This document shows, one piece after another, positions 51,078-61,214 of a DNA stretch of 64,000 bases. Within the stretch, counting starts at the first letter, position 1. Each line of letters starts with the position of its first letter. The position numbers and the translations under genes are program-made. The notes under the pieces are model-generated. The model did not search any database. It saw only the letters and a program-made list of their open reading frames with translations, and had not been told where the DNA came from. Location of the stretch: NCBI GenBank assembly GCA_002753095.1, contig PDZU01000006.1:29469-93468 (forward strand), read 5' to 3'. This stretch comes from Magnetococcales bacterium. GTDB lineage: Bacteria > Pseudomonadota > Magnetococcia > Magnetococcales > Magnetaquicoccaceae.

Positions 51078-54000
51078 ATGAACAAGCGCGCTGCGGCCAC
51101 TAGGCATGAGAGCAAGAGACGGATCGCCCCGATGTTGATGGCTTTGGAGCCACGCTGGATGTTTGATGGTGCGGCCATTGTCGATGCAACCCATGTGGCA
51201 AGCGACAGCGCGCAGGCAAACGCCGCAAACAACGGTGCAGAACAGGGTCATGCCGACAACCACACGGACAACAGCACGCCGCCGATGCTCCCCCCTGCCG
51301 ATACTGGCACGGCGAACGGACAGGATGACTTGGCCACGCCAGCCCAGACCAACAGCGTGGCCGCGACACGGTTGTTGATTCTCTCTACCTCGGTGACTCA
51401 TGGCGAAGCGTTGGCTGCTGCCGCCCAGGAAAATGTTACCGTGGTTCGTTATGACCCGCACCAGGATGACAGCACCAGCCTGCTGCGCAAAATTGAGGAG
51501 GCTTTGGGCGGCAAAACAGCAGACAGCATTGCCTTTGCCAATCATGACAGCAGCGTTGGCAGCATCACGATTACCGACGATCTGTCCACCAATCGCTATG
51601 CCTTGGCCCTTGATGCGCACACCATAGCCTTTTGGCAGGCCGTGGGTGACCATCTGAGTGCCAACGGACGGATTGACCTGTTGGGGTGTGGCATTGCCGC
51701 AAGTGCGCAGGGGGAGGCGCTGGTCAATCAGTTGGCCCAGATCAGTGGCCATGCCGTTGCCGCATCGATCGATGCCACCGGCAACCCCGCCAGTGGTGGG
51801 GACTGGCTGCTTGAACAGGGCAACATCGATGTGGCCGCCGACTATTTTGATGCCACACGCTTGGCCTCTTTTTCCGGTCAGTTGGGGAGTGCCGTTGGCA
51901 TCTATATCAGCAATGCCGATGGAACCGATGCCACCCTGCTCAAGGAGATTGTCCCCGGTGGTGATCCCTACATCTATCGAATGGTAACCCTGAACGGCAA
52001 AGTCTACTTCTTTGCCGAAGAGGAGACCTATGGCCGGGAGCTCTGGGTCAGCGATGGCACCACGGCAGGTACACAGTTGTTGCTGGATATCAATCCAGGC
52101 GACGATTCCAGCAGTTATAGCTATGCCACGGAATTGATTGTCATGAACAACAAGCTCTACTTTCAGGCGGATGACGGGGTCCATGGGGAAGAGCTTTGGG
52201 TCAGTGATGGAACAGCCGCTGGAACAGTGATGGTGAAGGATATCTGGAGCGGAGGGGGCGGATCGGATATCGGCAATATGACAGTTTTTGGCAATCAAAT
52301 CTACTTTTATGCCCAGGATGGTTCCAGACCAGGTTTGACTTATTACGATGACCAATTATGGGTCAGTGATGGTACGGAAGCTGGAACACAGATGGTTTTC
52401 AGCATGCCTGGCCACTCCATGCGTCATGGTGTGGAACATGACACGATTGCCGCCACGACGAATGCGGTCTACTTTCTCACCAATAACGGCACCGATTACG
52501 AGCAACTCTGGAAAACAACGGATGGTACCTCTGCCACCACCGTGATGGTGAAAGATCTTGGCAGCAATGCTGGCGATGGAATTTATTGGCAGTCAGAAGA
52601 AGAACAGTACGTTTACGGCCCCTCTCTGCAGGCGATTGGTGACAAAGTTTATTTCGATGCCTATACCACCGCATTGGGTGTAGAAGCCTGGGTATCTGAC
52701 GGAACCTCGGCTGGAACATTCAACTTGACCGATGATGGCAATGCCGGCTTACCGACTTTCCAGAATCTTTTTGGATACTCAGAGCCCGTCATGGGGTTCA
52801 CGGAATACAACAACAATGTCTATTTCTATTATTATGATCACCTCTATAAAACAGACAGTACGGTTGCAGGCACGTCGCGGGTCAATGGTGTTGAGTCTTT
52901 GCTCGGTATGGCAGTCATGGGTGAGACCCTCTATATCTCTGGCAGCACTACAGGCGCTCCGAATTGGAATTATGAGTTGCTCTCTTTTGATGGCACAACG
53001 GTCAGTACCGTAGCCGATCTCAGTAGCAACCCATACGGCAGTATACCATTCGATCTGTTTCCGATTGATGATCTGCTCTATCTGATTCCTTACTTTGGCA
53101 TGACCGCAGGGCCTGAGGTGTGGGTCAGCGACGGCAGCGCTGCTGGCACCCATCTGGTGAAAGATATTTATCTGGGGGCAGAGGGCTCTTATCCTGGAGA
53201 TTTTACGAATCTGAATGGTCAATTGGTTTTCACGGCGGAACGATTTGTCAATGAGGCGCCGGTTTTTTCTGATTCTGGCGATGGGGATATATTTATCGCC
53301 GTGAACAGTCAGGATAATAACCTGAACGATGTGTTGAAAGTGGACGATTATGATGATGATCAAACCCTTACCTGGAGCCAAAGCAGTGCCCCCACGCATG
53401 GCACACTCACGTTTACCGATGCCAGCAACGATTCCGGTGATTCCTGGATAACGCCAAGCGGTTCCATCACCTATACGCCGGATAGCGGTTACGAGGGTAG
53501 CGACAGCTTTGTCATCCAGATCAGCGATGGCACAGACACCGCGACACGCACCATCAACGTTACGGTGCTTAACAATACGGCCCCCCTCTTTGTTGACCCA
53601 TCGGTTCAAGAGTTGACCATTGTGGCGGGTTCTTCCTGGGTGGATCTGGCGCCCTATCTGCATGTCAACGATCCAGACAACGGGCAAACCCTGATCTGGA
53701 GAGAAGATGTTTTGCCCAGTGAAGGGAGTTTGGTCATCTTCTTTGCAAGCGCAGAGAGCGGATCTGCAGACATCGCCCCACCCATAGAGAACATTTGGTA
53801 TCAGCCCTCGTGGAACGTAGACACATTCAGCATTCAGGTCAGTGATGGCATTTCCACCACTACACGTTTCTTTTCCATCACAATTGTGGAGAATGTTGCG
53901 CCGGAATTTGTTGATTCGACGGATAAGTATCTGACGATTGCCCCTGGAGGCTCCATGATTCTGGACAGCTACCTGCATGTCAGCGACAGCAATAGCGGTC

Positions 54001-55244
54001 AAACACTCAGTTGGCTGGAAAACAGCGCCCCTGCACATGGTACCCTCACCTTTTTTATAGCGACGGCCAACAGCGGCGGCAGCGATATCGATCCGAATGG
54101 CAATATCATCTATACACCAGAAAGCGGTTATGTGGGTGAGGATTATTTCCGCATCCAGGTTACCGATGATTTTGCCTCAACCTTTCGCAATTTTTATGTG
54201 ACCATACAGGAAACACCCCCCAATACTGGACCCGAAACTGACCCCACCGACAAGCCAGTTTATCATAATCCACCCAAACTCACCCCTCTGCCGCCCATCA
54301 GCAACGATCCGGCAAGCAAGGAGAGTGGCAAAAATCAAGGAACCGAGTCGATCACTGTTTCCGAAGTTACCGTGATCCGCGACAAACAGGAGGCTGGCCT
54401 GTCCGGAAAAAATAACATCATCGTCGGTGCCACACCGGTGACGGTGATTCGTGGCACGCCGGAAATTGGCGCCACACCGGTCACCGTCATTCGTGAAAAT
54501 AATCCCAGCGAGGCCAAACCGATCACCGCCCTGCCCTCCGCTTCTTCCCCGACCAGCGGCAACTTTGCGGCGGCTTTGGCCGGTCTGCGCGCCCCGACAG
54601 CAACCGCTCTGGGTGCGGAGAGTGGCACACGCATGACGGGTACGACATCCGGTTCTGGTGGCGAAGGCACGTTTCGACTCGGTGCGTTTGGCGCTGCCGA
54701 CAGCCGTTCGGAAGGGCTGTTTGCCATCAAGAGCGTCTCCGAGGTGGTACCCAATGCCGATGGTTCGATTCAGTTCAATCTGGGCGCCAACAGTTTTGGT
54801 CACAGCGAGCCAAACGCCGCCGTGCAACTGAGCGCCGTGCAATCCAACGGCGAAGCGCTCCCATCCTGGATCTCCTTTGACAGCAACAATGGCACCCTGA
54901 CCGGTCAACCACCCGTTGGCAGCAGTGGCAATCTGGTGATCAAGGTGACCGCCAAGGACAAGCAGGGACGGGAAGCAACCCTGACCTTGACCATCAAAAT
55001 GGGCGAACGCAATAACTCTTCCACCCCCAACGATAAACCGCTCTCAGACAACCGTAACCATCACTTTTTGAAAACACTCGCCCACGACAAGGATACCGTC
55101 CGACAACAGGCTGGTTCACCGGCAAGCAGACAGGTCGCTTTTACCAATCTCAGCGAGCAACTTCGGGCTGCACAGCGCGGTTTGCAATTGCATGCCCAGG
55201 CGCAATGGTTTCAGCAGGCCGGACAGATCGGGCGTCGGGCATAA
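51078..55244 (+). CDS. Large surface/secreted protein: LEPR-type N-terminus, DUF4347, ELWxxDGT repeats, Ig/cadherin-like domains
   Basis: MLMALEPRWMFDGAAIVDATH; RLLILSTSVTHGEAL...RIDLLGCGIAASAQGEALVNQLAQISGHAVAASIDATGN; repeated ELWVSDGTAAGT; C-terminal LPSWISFDSNNGTLTGQPPVGSSGNLVIKVTAKDKQG. Confidence 0.9.
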   Translation: MNKRAAATRHESKRRIAPMLMALEPRWMFDGAAIVDATHVASDSAQANAANNGAEQGHADNHTDNSTPPMLPPADTGTANGQDDLATPAQTNSVAATRLLILSTSVTHGEALAAAAQENVTVVRYDPHQDDSTSLLRKIEEALGGKTADSIAFANHDSSVGSITITDDLSTNRYALALDAHTIAFWQAVGDHLSANGRIDLLGCGIAASAQGEALVNQLAQISGHAVAASIDATGNPASGGDWLLEQGNIDVAADYFDATRLASFSGQLGSAVGIYISNADGTDATLLKEIVPGGDPYIYRMVTLNGKVYFFAEEETYGRELWVSDGTTAGTQLLLDINPGDDSSSYSYATELIVMNNKLYFQADDGVHGEELWVSDGTAAGTVMVKDIWSGGGGSDIGNMTVFGNQIYFYAQDGSRPGLTYYDDQLWVSDGTEAGTQMVFSMPGHSMRHGVEHDTIAATTNAVYFLTNNGTDYEQLWKTTDGTSATTVMVKDLGSNAGDGIYWQSEEEQYVYGPSLQAIGDKVYFDAYTTALGVEAWVSDGTSAGTFNLTDDGNAGLPTFQNLFGYSEPVMGFTEYNNNVYFYYYDHLYKTDSTVAGTSRVNGVESLLGMAVMGETLYISGSTTGAPNWNYELLSFDGTTVSTVADLSSNPYGSIPFDLFPIDDLLYLIPYFGMTAGPEVWVSDGSAAGTHLVKDIYLGAEGSYPGDFTNLNGQLVFTAERFVNEAPVFSDSGDGDIFIAVNSQDNNLNDVLKVDDYDDDQTLTWSQSSAPTHGTLTFTDASNDSGDSWITPSGSITYTPDSGYEGSDSFVIQISDGTDTATRTINVTVLNNTAPLFVDPSVQELTIVAGSSWVDLAPYLHVNDPDNGQTLIWREDVLPSEGSLVIFFASAESGSADIAPPIENIWYQPSWNVDTFSIQVSDGISTTTRFFSITIVENVAPEFVDSTDKYLTIAPGGSMILDSYLHVSDSNSGQTLSWLENSAPAHGTLTFFIATANSGGSDIDPNGNIIYTPESGYVGEDYFRIQVTDDFASTFRNFYVTIQETPPNTGPETDPTDKPVYHNPPKLTPLPPISNDPASKESGKNQGTESITVSEVTVIRDKQEAGLSGKNNIIVGATPVTVIRGTPEIGATPVTVIRENNPSEAKPITALPSASSPTSGNFAAALAGLRAPTATALGAESGTRMTGTTSGSGGEGTFRLGAFGAADSRSEGLFAIKSVSEVVPNADGSIQFNLGANSFGHSEPNAAVQLSAVQSNGEALPSWISFDSNNGTLTGQPPVGSSGNLVIKVTAKDKQGREATLTLTIKMGERNNSSTPNDKPLSDNRNHHFLKTLAHDKDTVRQQAGSPASRQVAFTNLSEQLRAAQRGLQLHAQAQWFQQAGQIGRRA

Positions 55245-55286
55245 CTTCTCATAAATGTTACTGTTTAATAAAGGGAACACATAAAA

Positions 55287-56843
55287 ATGCATTCAGGCCA
55301 TTTTTTTCGTCACCATGCCCGCAAGGGTTTGACTTTGCTCGCCCTCTCCCTGTTGGCGGGCGCCTGCACCATGAAGCCGCAACCGTTCACCTCGGCAGAG
55401 TTCCAACGTAAGGGTGCGGAAGATCGCGCCCTGATGTTTGCGCAACAGGCACCGCTCAGCAAACCGATCACCCTGCACGATGCCATGGCGCGGGCGGTAA
55501 AATTTAATCTGGATCGGCGCGCCAAAATGATGGAAGAGGTGTTGGCGCTGGGACAGTTTGATCTGGATCGCTTTGACATGTTGCCCAAGTTGACCGCCAA
55601 TGCCGGTTACGTCTACCGTTCCGACCATGCCACCACCACCAGTCGTGATTCGGTAACCGGTCAGATGGCCCTGGCCAATCCCTATTATTCCCTGGACAAA
55701 AGCCGCAATGTGGCGGACTTGACCCTCTCTTGGAACATTCTCGATTTTGGTGCCAGTTGGTATACGGCACAACAAAATGGTGATCGGGCCTTGATTGCCG
55801 CCGAACGGCGCCGCAAATCCATCGCCAATCTGATGCAGGAGGTGCGTTACAGCTACTGGCGCGCCGTGGCCGCACAAACCCTGCAGCTCTCCGTGCGACA
55901 GGCAATCACCTTGGCAGAACAGGCACTGGCCGATGCGCGCAAGGTGGAAAAAGAGAATCTGCGCAATCCCGCCGAGGCCCTGCGTTACCAAAAAGGGTTG
56001 ATGGACAATTTGCGCCAACTGGAAAACGTCGATCAGGAGCTCAACACGGCCAAGTTTGAGTTGGCCGCGTTGATCAACATCCCCCCACAAACCCCATTGC
56101 TGTTTGATTCCCCCAACACCGAGGCCATGGCGGTTCCCGATTGGCGCATGCCCTTGCCGCAAATGGAGGAGCTCACCTTCGCCAACAATCCCGATCTGCG
56201 CGAGCAGCTCTATCAAAGCCGTATCGCCGTGGATGACACCCGCAAAGCCCTGTTGCGCCTGTTGCCCGGCATCAACCTTTCCACCGGGCGGCAATATGAC
56301 AACAACAGTTTCCTGATGGATCATGGTTGGAACGAAGCCTCGGCGCGCATCAGCTTCAACCTGTTCAACCTTCTTTCGGCCCCGGAAAACCTCCAGCAGG
56401 CAGAAACGGTGCAAAAGGTTGCAGAAATGAAACGTCTGGCCCTGCGCATGGCGGTGTTGGCGCAGGTGCATGTGATCCATTTTCAATTTGCGCACAGCCA
56501 GCAGCAGTTCCAGCGCGCCTCCGAGCAGTACAACATCGAGGCCCGCCTGGCCGACATTGCCGCCAAGCGCCAGGAAGGTAACGCGCAAAGTCTGCTCGAG
56601 CGTATCAATAACCAAACCTCGGCCATCGCTGCCAATCTGCGCCGTTATCAATCCTTTGCCCAAATGCAGTTCAATCTTGGCCGCATGCAGGCCACACTGG
56701 GTATTGATCCCTTTCCGGAAAATATCAGCAATACCGATCTGGAAGAGCTCAGCGCCCTGTTCAAAAAACGCTATGAGGTCTTTGATCAGGGCATGATTCC
56801 GGCGGAAATCAGTACCGAGACCACGGCAAATGATGCTTCCTAA
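55287..56843 (+). CDS. TolC-family outer-membrane efflux/secretion lipoprotein
   Basis: Lipobox-like SLLAGACTMK; ITLHDAMARAVKFNLDRR; helical repeats with FNLGRMQATLGIDPFPE. Confidence 0.88.
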   Translation: MHSGHFFRHHARKGLTLLALSLLAGACTMKPQPFTSAEFQRKGAEDRALMFAQQAPLSKPITLHDAMARAVKFNLDRRAKMMEEVLALGQFDLDRFDMLPKLTANAGYVYRSDHATTTSRDSVTGQMALANPYYSLDKSRNVADLTLSWNILDFGASWYTAQQNGDRALIAAERRRKSIANLMQEVRYSYWRAVAAQTLQLSVRQAITLAEQALADARKVEKENLRNPAEALRYQKGLMDNLRQLENVDQELNTAKFELAALINIPPQTPLLFDSPNTEAMAVPDWRMPLPQMEELTFANNPDLREQLYQSRIAVDDTRKALLRLLPGINLSTGRQYDNNSFLMDHGWNEASARISFNLFNLLSAPENLQQAETVQKVAEMKRLALRMAVLAQVHVIHFQFAHSQQQFQRASEQYNIEARLADIAAKRQEGNAQSLLERINNQTSAIAANLRRYQSFAQMQFNLGRMQATLGIDPFPENISNTDLEELSALFKKRYEVFDQGMIPAEISTETTANDAS

Positions 56844-57591
56844 ATTTCTACTGCTGTTGGCTTTGCTCTGTGGTACGGCGGCCTGGGCCGATGAGATGGC
56901 CAACCCCATCCATGCCCAGTTGGTACCAAAGCGCTATACCACCCTTTCCGCCGAAATTGCCGGTCGCCTTGAGCGGTTGACCGTTCAGGAGGGGGCACGC
57001 TTCAAGGAGGGTCAAACCCTGGCCAGCATCGATTGCGCTCTGCAAAGGTCGCTGATCGACGAAGCCAGGGCCACCCTGAGCGCCGCCGAAAAAACCCGGT
57101 CGGTGCAAAAACGGTTGGTGCAACTCAACTCTGGCGGTGTGCTCGAAGCCGAAGTGGCCGCTGCCGAAGCGGAAAAAGCCAGGGCCAAACTCAACTCGTC
57201 CCAGATTGTGGTCAGCAAATGCACCTTACTGGCCCCCTTCTCTGGGCGGGTAGTCGAACAAAAGGTGCGGGAACACCAATATGTGCAGGCGGGGCAGGCC
57301 CTGTTGGATATTCTGGATGACAGCGCCCTGGAGGTGGAGTTCATCCTCCCCTCGCAAGCCCTCGCCGTGCTGCGTGTGGGCGAACAGTTCCAGGTCAACG
57401 TAGGGGAAACCGGCAAACACTATCTTGCCCGCATTGTCCGTATCGGGGCCAAGGTTGATTCGGTCAGCCATACCATTAAGGTTGTTGGGGAGTTGCACAA
57501 CCCCAGCCTGGAGTTGATCGCCGGCATGAGCGGTCTGGTTACCCTGGTTCCGCCCAAATCGGATCATGCCATCAAAACTGTCGAACCATGA
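56830..57591 (+). CDS. HlyD/RND-type periplasmic adaptor
   Basis: AEIAGRLERLTVQEGARFKEGQTLASIDCALQRSLIDEA...LAPFSGRVVEQKVREHQYVQAGQALLDILD. Confidence 0.88.
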   Translation: MMLPKFLLLLALLCGTAAWADEMANPIHAQLVPKRYTTLSAEIAGRLERLTVQEGARFKEGQTLASIDCALQRSLIDEARATLSAAEKTRSVQKRLVQLNSGGVLEAEVAAAEAEKARAKLNSSQIVVSKCTLLAPFSGRVVEQKVREHQYVQAGQALLDILDDSALEVEFILPSQALAVLRVGEQFQVNVGETGKHYLARIVRIGAKVDSVSHTIKVVGELHNPSLELIAGMSGLVTLVPPKSDHAIKTVEP

Positions 57592-58922
57592 ACGGCAGCG
57601 CAGTGGACCGTGAACCGCCGCTTGCCCTGCTGTTGGGCCTGCTGCAGAGGGCGCGTCAGGCCGCTTCCCGGCAGGAACTGCTGTTTGTGATCGTCAACGA
57701 AACCTTCGCGCTGTTTCCCTATCGGCAAGCCGTCGTGTGGGATCAAAACGGGCGCGTGGTTGCCTTGTCCGGCAGTGCGCAGATCGAAAGCGAAGCGCCC
57801 TTTGTCCTCTGGTTGCGGCGCCTGTTTCGCGACCACATTGCCACGCAGACGGGTGTTGGCACCCTGCAGGGGGAAGCATGCCCCTCCTCCATGCGCGCAG
57901 CGTGGCAGGAGTGGTTGCCCCCGCACCTGTTGGTGTTGCCATTGTGTGGGCCAAACCGGCAACCCTTGGCCTGGTTGGCCTTGGCCCGCGACGCCGAGTG
58001 GCAGGAAAACGAACAGGGTTTGCTGCAGGAGTTGGCCGCCGGCTATGCCCTGGTTTGGGCATGGTGGCAGCCGCACACCACCCGCAGCACGGTGTTGGCC
58101 TACTGGAACACAATACCGTTGCGCAAACTCGGCCTGCTGCTTGCCCTGCTGCTGCTCACCCTGCTGCCGGTACGCTTGCGCATCTTGGCCCCCGCCGAAC
58201 TGGTGGCGCGTGATCCCGCCATCATCCGTGCCCCGCTGGATGGTATCATCGACCATGTCGCCGTTCTGCCCAACCAACAGATCCAAGAGGGGGAACTACT
58301 GCTGGAGATGGATACCACAACCGCCCGCAACAAGGTTGAGGTAGCCCGCAAAGCCCTGACCACCGCCCGTGCGGAGTACGAACGTTCTGCGCAGCTTGGT
58401 TTCAGCGATGGCAAGGCCAAGGCCCAATTGGCGATCATTGCCGGTCGCATCGAAGAGCGGCAATCCGAGCTTGCCCTGCTCTCCGATCAACGGCAACGCA
58501 GTCTGTTGACCGCCCCGCGCAGTGGCCGGGTGATCCTGGATGATCCTGGCGAATGGGTTGGCCGTGCCGTCACCGTGGGGGAGCGCATTTTCTCGATTGC
58601 CGACGCGCAGGATAGCGAAATCGAGGCCTGGATTGCCCCGGCAGACCGTATTGTCCTGCCGGCAGGGGCAGCGGTCACCCTGTATCTGCACGTGGATCCG
58701 TTGCAGGCGCTGCAGGCCAAGGTGCGCTATATCACCTACGAAACGGTGCAACGCAGCGATGGTACGCTGGCCTACCGCCTACGCGCCACCCTCAACGACC
58801 AGAGCGAAACCGCCCACCTGGGACTAAAAGGCACGGTCCGCATCGAGGGTGAGACAGTCACCCTGTTCTACTGGCTGCTGCGCCGTCCGATGGCCATTTT
58901 GCGCCAATTTTTCGGTGTATAA
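57588..58922 (+). CDS. Membrane-anchored HlyD-type adaptor with GAF-like cytoplasmic N-terminus
   Basis: N-terminal region QELLFVIVNETFALFPYRQAVVWDQ...; TM LGLLLALLLLTLLPV; lipoyl-like APLDGIIDHVAVLPNQQIQEGELLLEMDTT and LTAPRSGRVILDDPGEWVGRAVTVGERIFSIAD. Confidence 0.82.
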   Translation: MNGSAVDREPPLALLLGLLQRARQAASRQELLFVIVNETFALFPYRQAVVWDQNGRVVALSGSAQIESEAPFVLWLRRLFRDHIATQTGVGTLQGEACPSSMRAAWQEWLPPHLLVLPLCGPNRQPLAWLALARDAEWQENEQGLLQELAAGYALVWAWWQPHTTRSTVLAYWNTIPLRKLGLLLALLLLTLLPVRLRILAPAELVARDPAIIRAPLDGIIDHVAVLPNQQIQEGELLLEMDTTTARNKVEVARKALTTARAEYERSAQLGFSDGKAKAQLAIIAGRIEERQSELALLSDQRQRSLLTAPRSGRVILDDPGEWVGRAVTVGERIFSIADAQDSEIEAWIAPADRIVLPAGAAVTLYLHVDPLQALQAKVRYITYETVQRSDGTLAYRLRATLNDQSETAHLGLKGTVRIEGETVTLFYWLLRRPMAILRQFFGV

Positions 58923-61025
58923 ATGCATCTGCCAGCGCTGCGCGAAGAGTTGCGCCTCTACCCCGCGCCGGCGGCCCACGATGGCGCGCCACAATGGACC
59001 TTGCATGATCCAGCCTGTAACCGTTTTTTTCGGATAGATTGGCTGGCCTTTGAAATTATCGTCCGCTGGCCTCTGGGCAACACAGAGGCTATTTGTGCGG
59101 CCCTGCAGCAGGAGACGGCCCTGCAGGCTCTCCATCCAGAGCAAGTTGTCGAAGTGGCCCAGTTTCTGCGCAACCATCAGTTGCTGGTTGCCCATACACC
59201 CCAGGATACCCAACACCTGCTCCGGCAAGCGGCCAGCACGCAAACCTCCTGGAGTGAATGGCTGTTGCACCATTATCTCTATTTTCGCCTGCCTCTGGCC
59301 CGACCCGACACGCTGCTGACGCGCACACTTGCCTGGGTCGCCCCTCTGGGCAGCCGCAGCTTTCTGTTGTTGACCCTCCTGGCCCTGTCTGCCGGTCTGG
59401 TTTTGTTGATGCAACAGTGGCCGGTCTTTCAGGCCACCCTGCTCGACACCCTGTCGCCGGTTGGTCTGGTACGCTACGGCATGGCCATTGTCCTCGTCAA
59501 AATGGTCCATGAACTGGCCCATGCTTTTACCGCCAAGCGCCTGGGCTGTCGCGTGCCCAGCATGGGCGTGGCCTTTCTGGTGTTGTGGCCGGTGTTGTAC
59601 ACCGATGTGAACGAATCCTGGAAGTTGCAACAGCGCACGGAACGGTTGGCCGTGGCCTCTGCCGGTGTGCTGGCCGAACTCACGATTGCCGCCTGGTCCA
59701 CTCTTCTGTGGTCTTTTTCGCCCCCTGGCCCATGGCGTGACACGCTGTTTCTCCTGGCCACGGTAACCTGGATCTCGTCGCTGGCCATCAATCTGAGTCC
59801 GTTCATGCGCTTTGATGGCTATTTTTTGTTGATGGACTGGTTGGATCTCCCCAACCTGCATCAGCGGGCTTTTGCCATGGCCAGATGGCAGCTACGGCAC
59901 CTGTTGTTCGCCCTCGACGATCCCCCACCGGAATATCTGGCGCTACCCTGGCGCCTGGGTTTGGTGGCCTTTGCCTGGGCAACCTGGAGCTATCGCCTGT
60001 TGCTGTTTTTGGGCATCGCGCTGCTGGTCTACCATTTTTTTATCAAAGTGGTGGGCATTTTTCTGTTTCTGGTGGAAATTGGCTGGTTCATTGTGCGACC
60101 GCTCTGGTCAGAATGGCAGGTTTGGTATCGCATGCGTAGACACATTTTTTCTTCCGTCCGGCATTATCAACGCGCTGTCTGGCTGCTTCTGCTGTTGGCT
60201 GCCGGGTTGCTGCTGCCGTGGCAGAGTTATTTGATCCTGCCGGGCATGGTCAAACCCGATGTGCATCGGGTTGTCTACCTGCCGGTTGGGGCACGTCTGG
60301 TGGAACAACGGGTCAAAGAGGGGCAAACCGTCCAGGCGGGAGAAACCTTGTTTCTCTTTGCGGTCCCGGATCTGGCCAGACGCCTGGAAATGGTCCAGGC
60401 ACGGATAAAAACCTGGGAATACGAATTGAGCATTCTGGCTTTTGATCTCGAAATGCGCAGTCAGACCTTGGTGCTGCGTGAACAGTTGGCCACGGCATTG
60501 GCCGAGCGAACGGCGTTGCTGGCCGAAATGGGGCGCTTGCAGGTCAAGGCGCCCACGGAGGGAACGGTAGTGGAACTGATGCCGGATCTGCATCTTGGCG
60601 ACTGGGTTGCAGCCAAGGAACCCTTGGCGGTGATCCACAGCAGCCAACAGTGGCATGTAGAAGCCTATGCGGCGGAAGAAGATCTGCAGCGCCTGCAGGC
60701 TGGGGCGTCGGGTCTTTTTTATTTTGAGCAGGCTGGGCGGGCGCCCTGGCCGGTTCAGGTGACTGAGGTGGATGGCGCACCGCTACGGCTTTTGAATGAT
60801 CCCGAACTGGCCACCCACCATGGCGGTCCTCTGCCCGTGCGGGCCAGCAACCGCGCCCTGATCCCGGAAGGTTCCTATTATCGTGTGCGTTTACGGTTCC
60901 TGACCGCGACGGGGTTTGATGCCCATTTGCGCGGCACGCTGCACCTTGCCGCACCGGGCGAGGCATTCCTGTCGCGCTGGCTGCGTTTTGCTCTGGCGAC
61001 GATCATCCGCGAGGGAGGTATGTAA
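58923..61025 (+). CDS. M50 (site-2-protease-like) membrane peptidase fused to a C-terminal HlyD-type domain
   Basis: VKMVHELAHAFTAKRLGCRVPSMGVAFLVLWPVLYTDVNESW; INLSPFMRFDGYFLLMDWLDLPNL; then RVVYLPVGARLVEQRVKEGQTVQAGETLFLFA and QVKAPTEGTVVELMPDLHLGDWV. Confidence 0.9.
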   Translation: MHLPALREELRLYPAPAAHDGAPQWTLHDPACNRFFRIDWLAFEIIVRWPLGNTEAICAALQQETALQALHPEQVVEVAQFLRNHQLLVAHTPQDTQHLLRQAASTQTSWSEWLLHHYLYFRLPLARPDTLLTRTLAWVAPLGSRSFLLLTLLALSAGLVLLMQQWPVFQATLLDTLSPVGLVRYGMAIVLVKMVHELAHAFTAKRLGCRVPSMGVAFLVLWPVLYTDVNESWKLQQRTERLAVASAGVLAELTIAAWSTLLWSFSPPGPWRDTLFLLATVTWISSLAINLSPFMRFDGYFLLMDWLDLPNLHQRAFAMARWQLRHLLFALDDPPPEYLALPWRLGLVAFAWATWSYRLLLFLGIALLVYHFFIKVVGIFLFLVEIGWFIVRPLWSEWQVWYRMRRHIFSSVRHYQRAVWLLLLLAAGLLLPWQSYLILPGMVKPDVHRVVYLPVGARLVEQRVKEGQTVQAGETLFLFAVPDLARRLEMVQARIKTWEYELSILAFDLEMRSQTLVLREQLATALAERTALLAEMGRLQVKAPTEGTVVELMPDLHLGDWVAAKEPLAVIHSSQQWHVEAYAAEEDLQRLQAGASGLFYFEQAGRAPWPVQVTEVDGAPLRLLNDPELATHHGGPLPVRASNRALIPEGSYYRVRLRFLTATGFDAHLRGTLHLAAPGEAFLSRWLRFALATIIREGGM

Positions 61026-61077
61026 TCGATAACTTTGAAATCTTTATGAATTTTTAACGCTGATGGGGCAGAGCTCT

Positions 61078-61200
61078 GAGGCTGTGAAAAAATGAAACCC
61101 TACTGCGAACGCCCTCAATTCATGCCCTGTGGCCTGTTTCTCGCCTAGCAGGACAAGTTTGATGACGTTCTCGCTACGGGTTGCATTTTTTCACAGCCTC
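61078..61200. mobile_element. MITE-like 123-bp element with terminal inverted repeats
   Basis: gaggctgtgaaaaaatg (61078-61094) / cattttttcacagcctc (61184-61200), 17-bp perfect; pairing continues imperfectly for about 33 bp; flanked by tct on both sides. Confidence 0.6.
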
Positions 61201-61214
61201 TCTGCTTGTCCTGG

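Noticed and set aside
55293-56909. Long minus-strand ORF (538 aa) opposite the TolC gene
   Set aside because: Shadow ORF in GC-rich coding DNA; composition atypical (Gly/Gln/His rich) and no family recognised; the sense ORF is a clear TolC protein.
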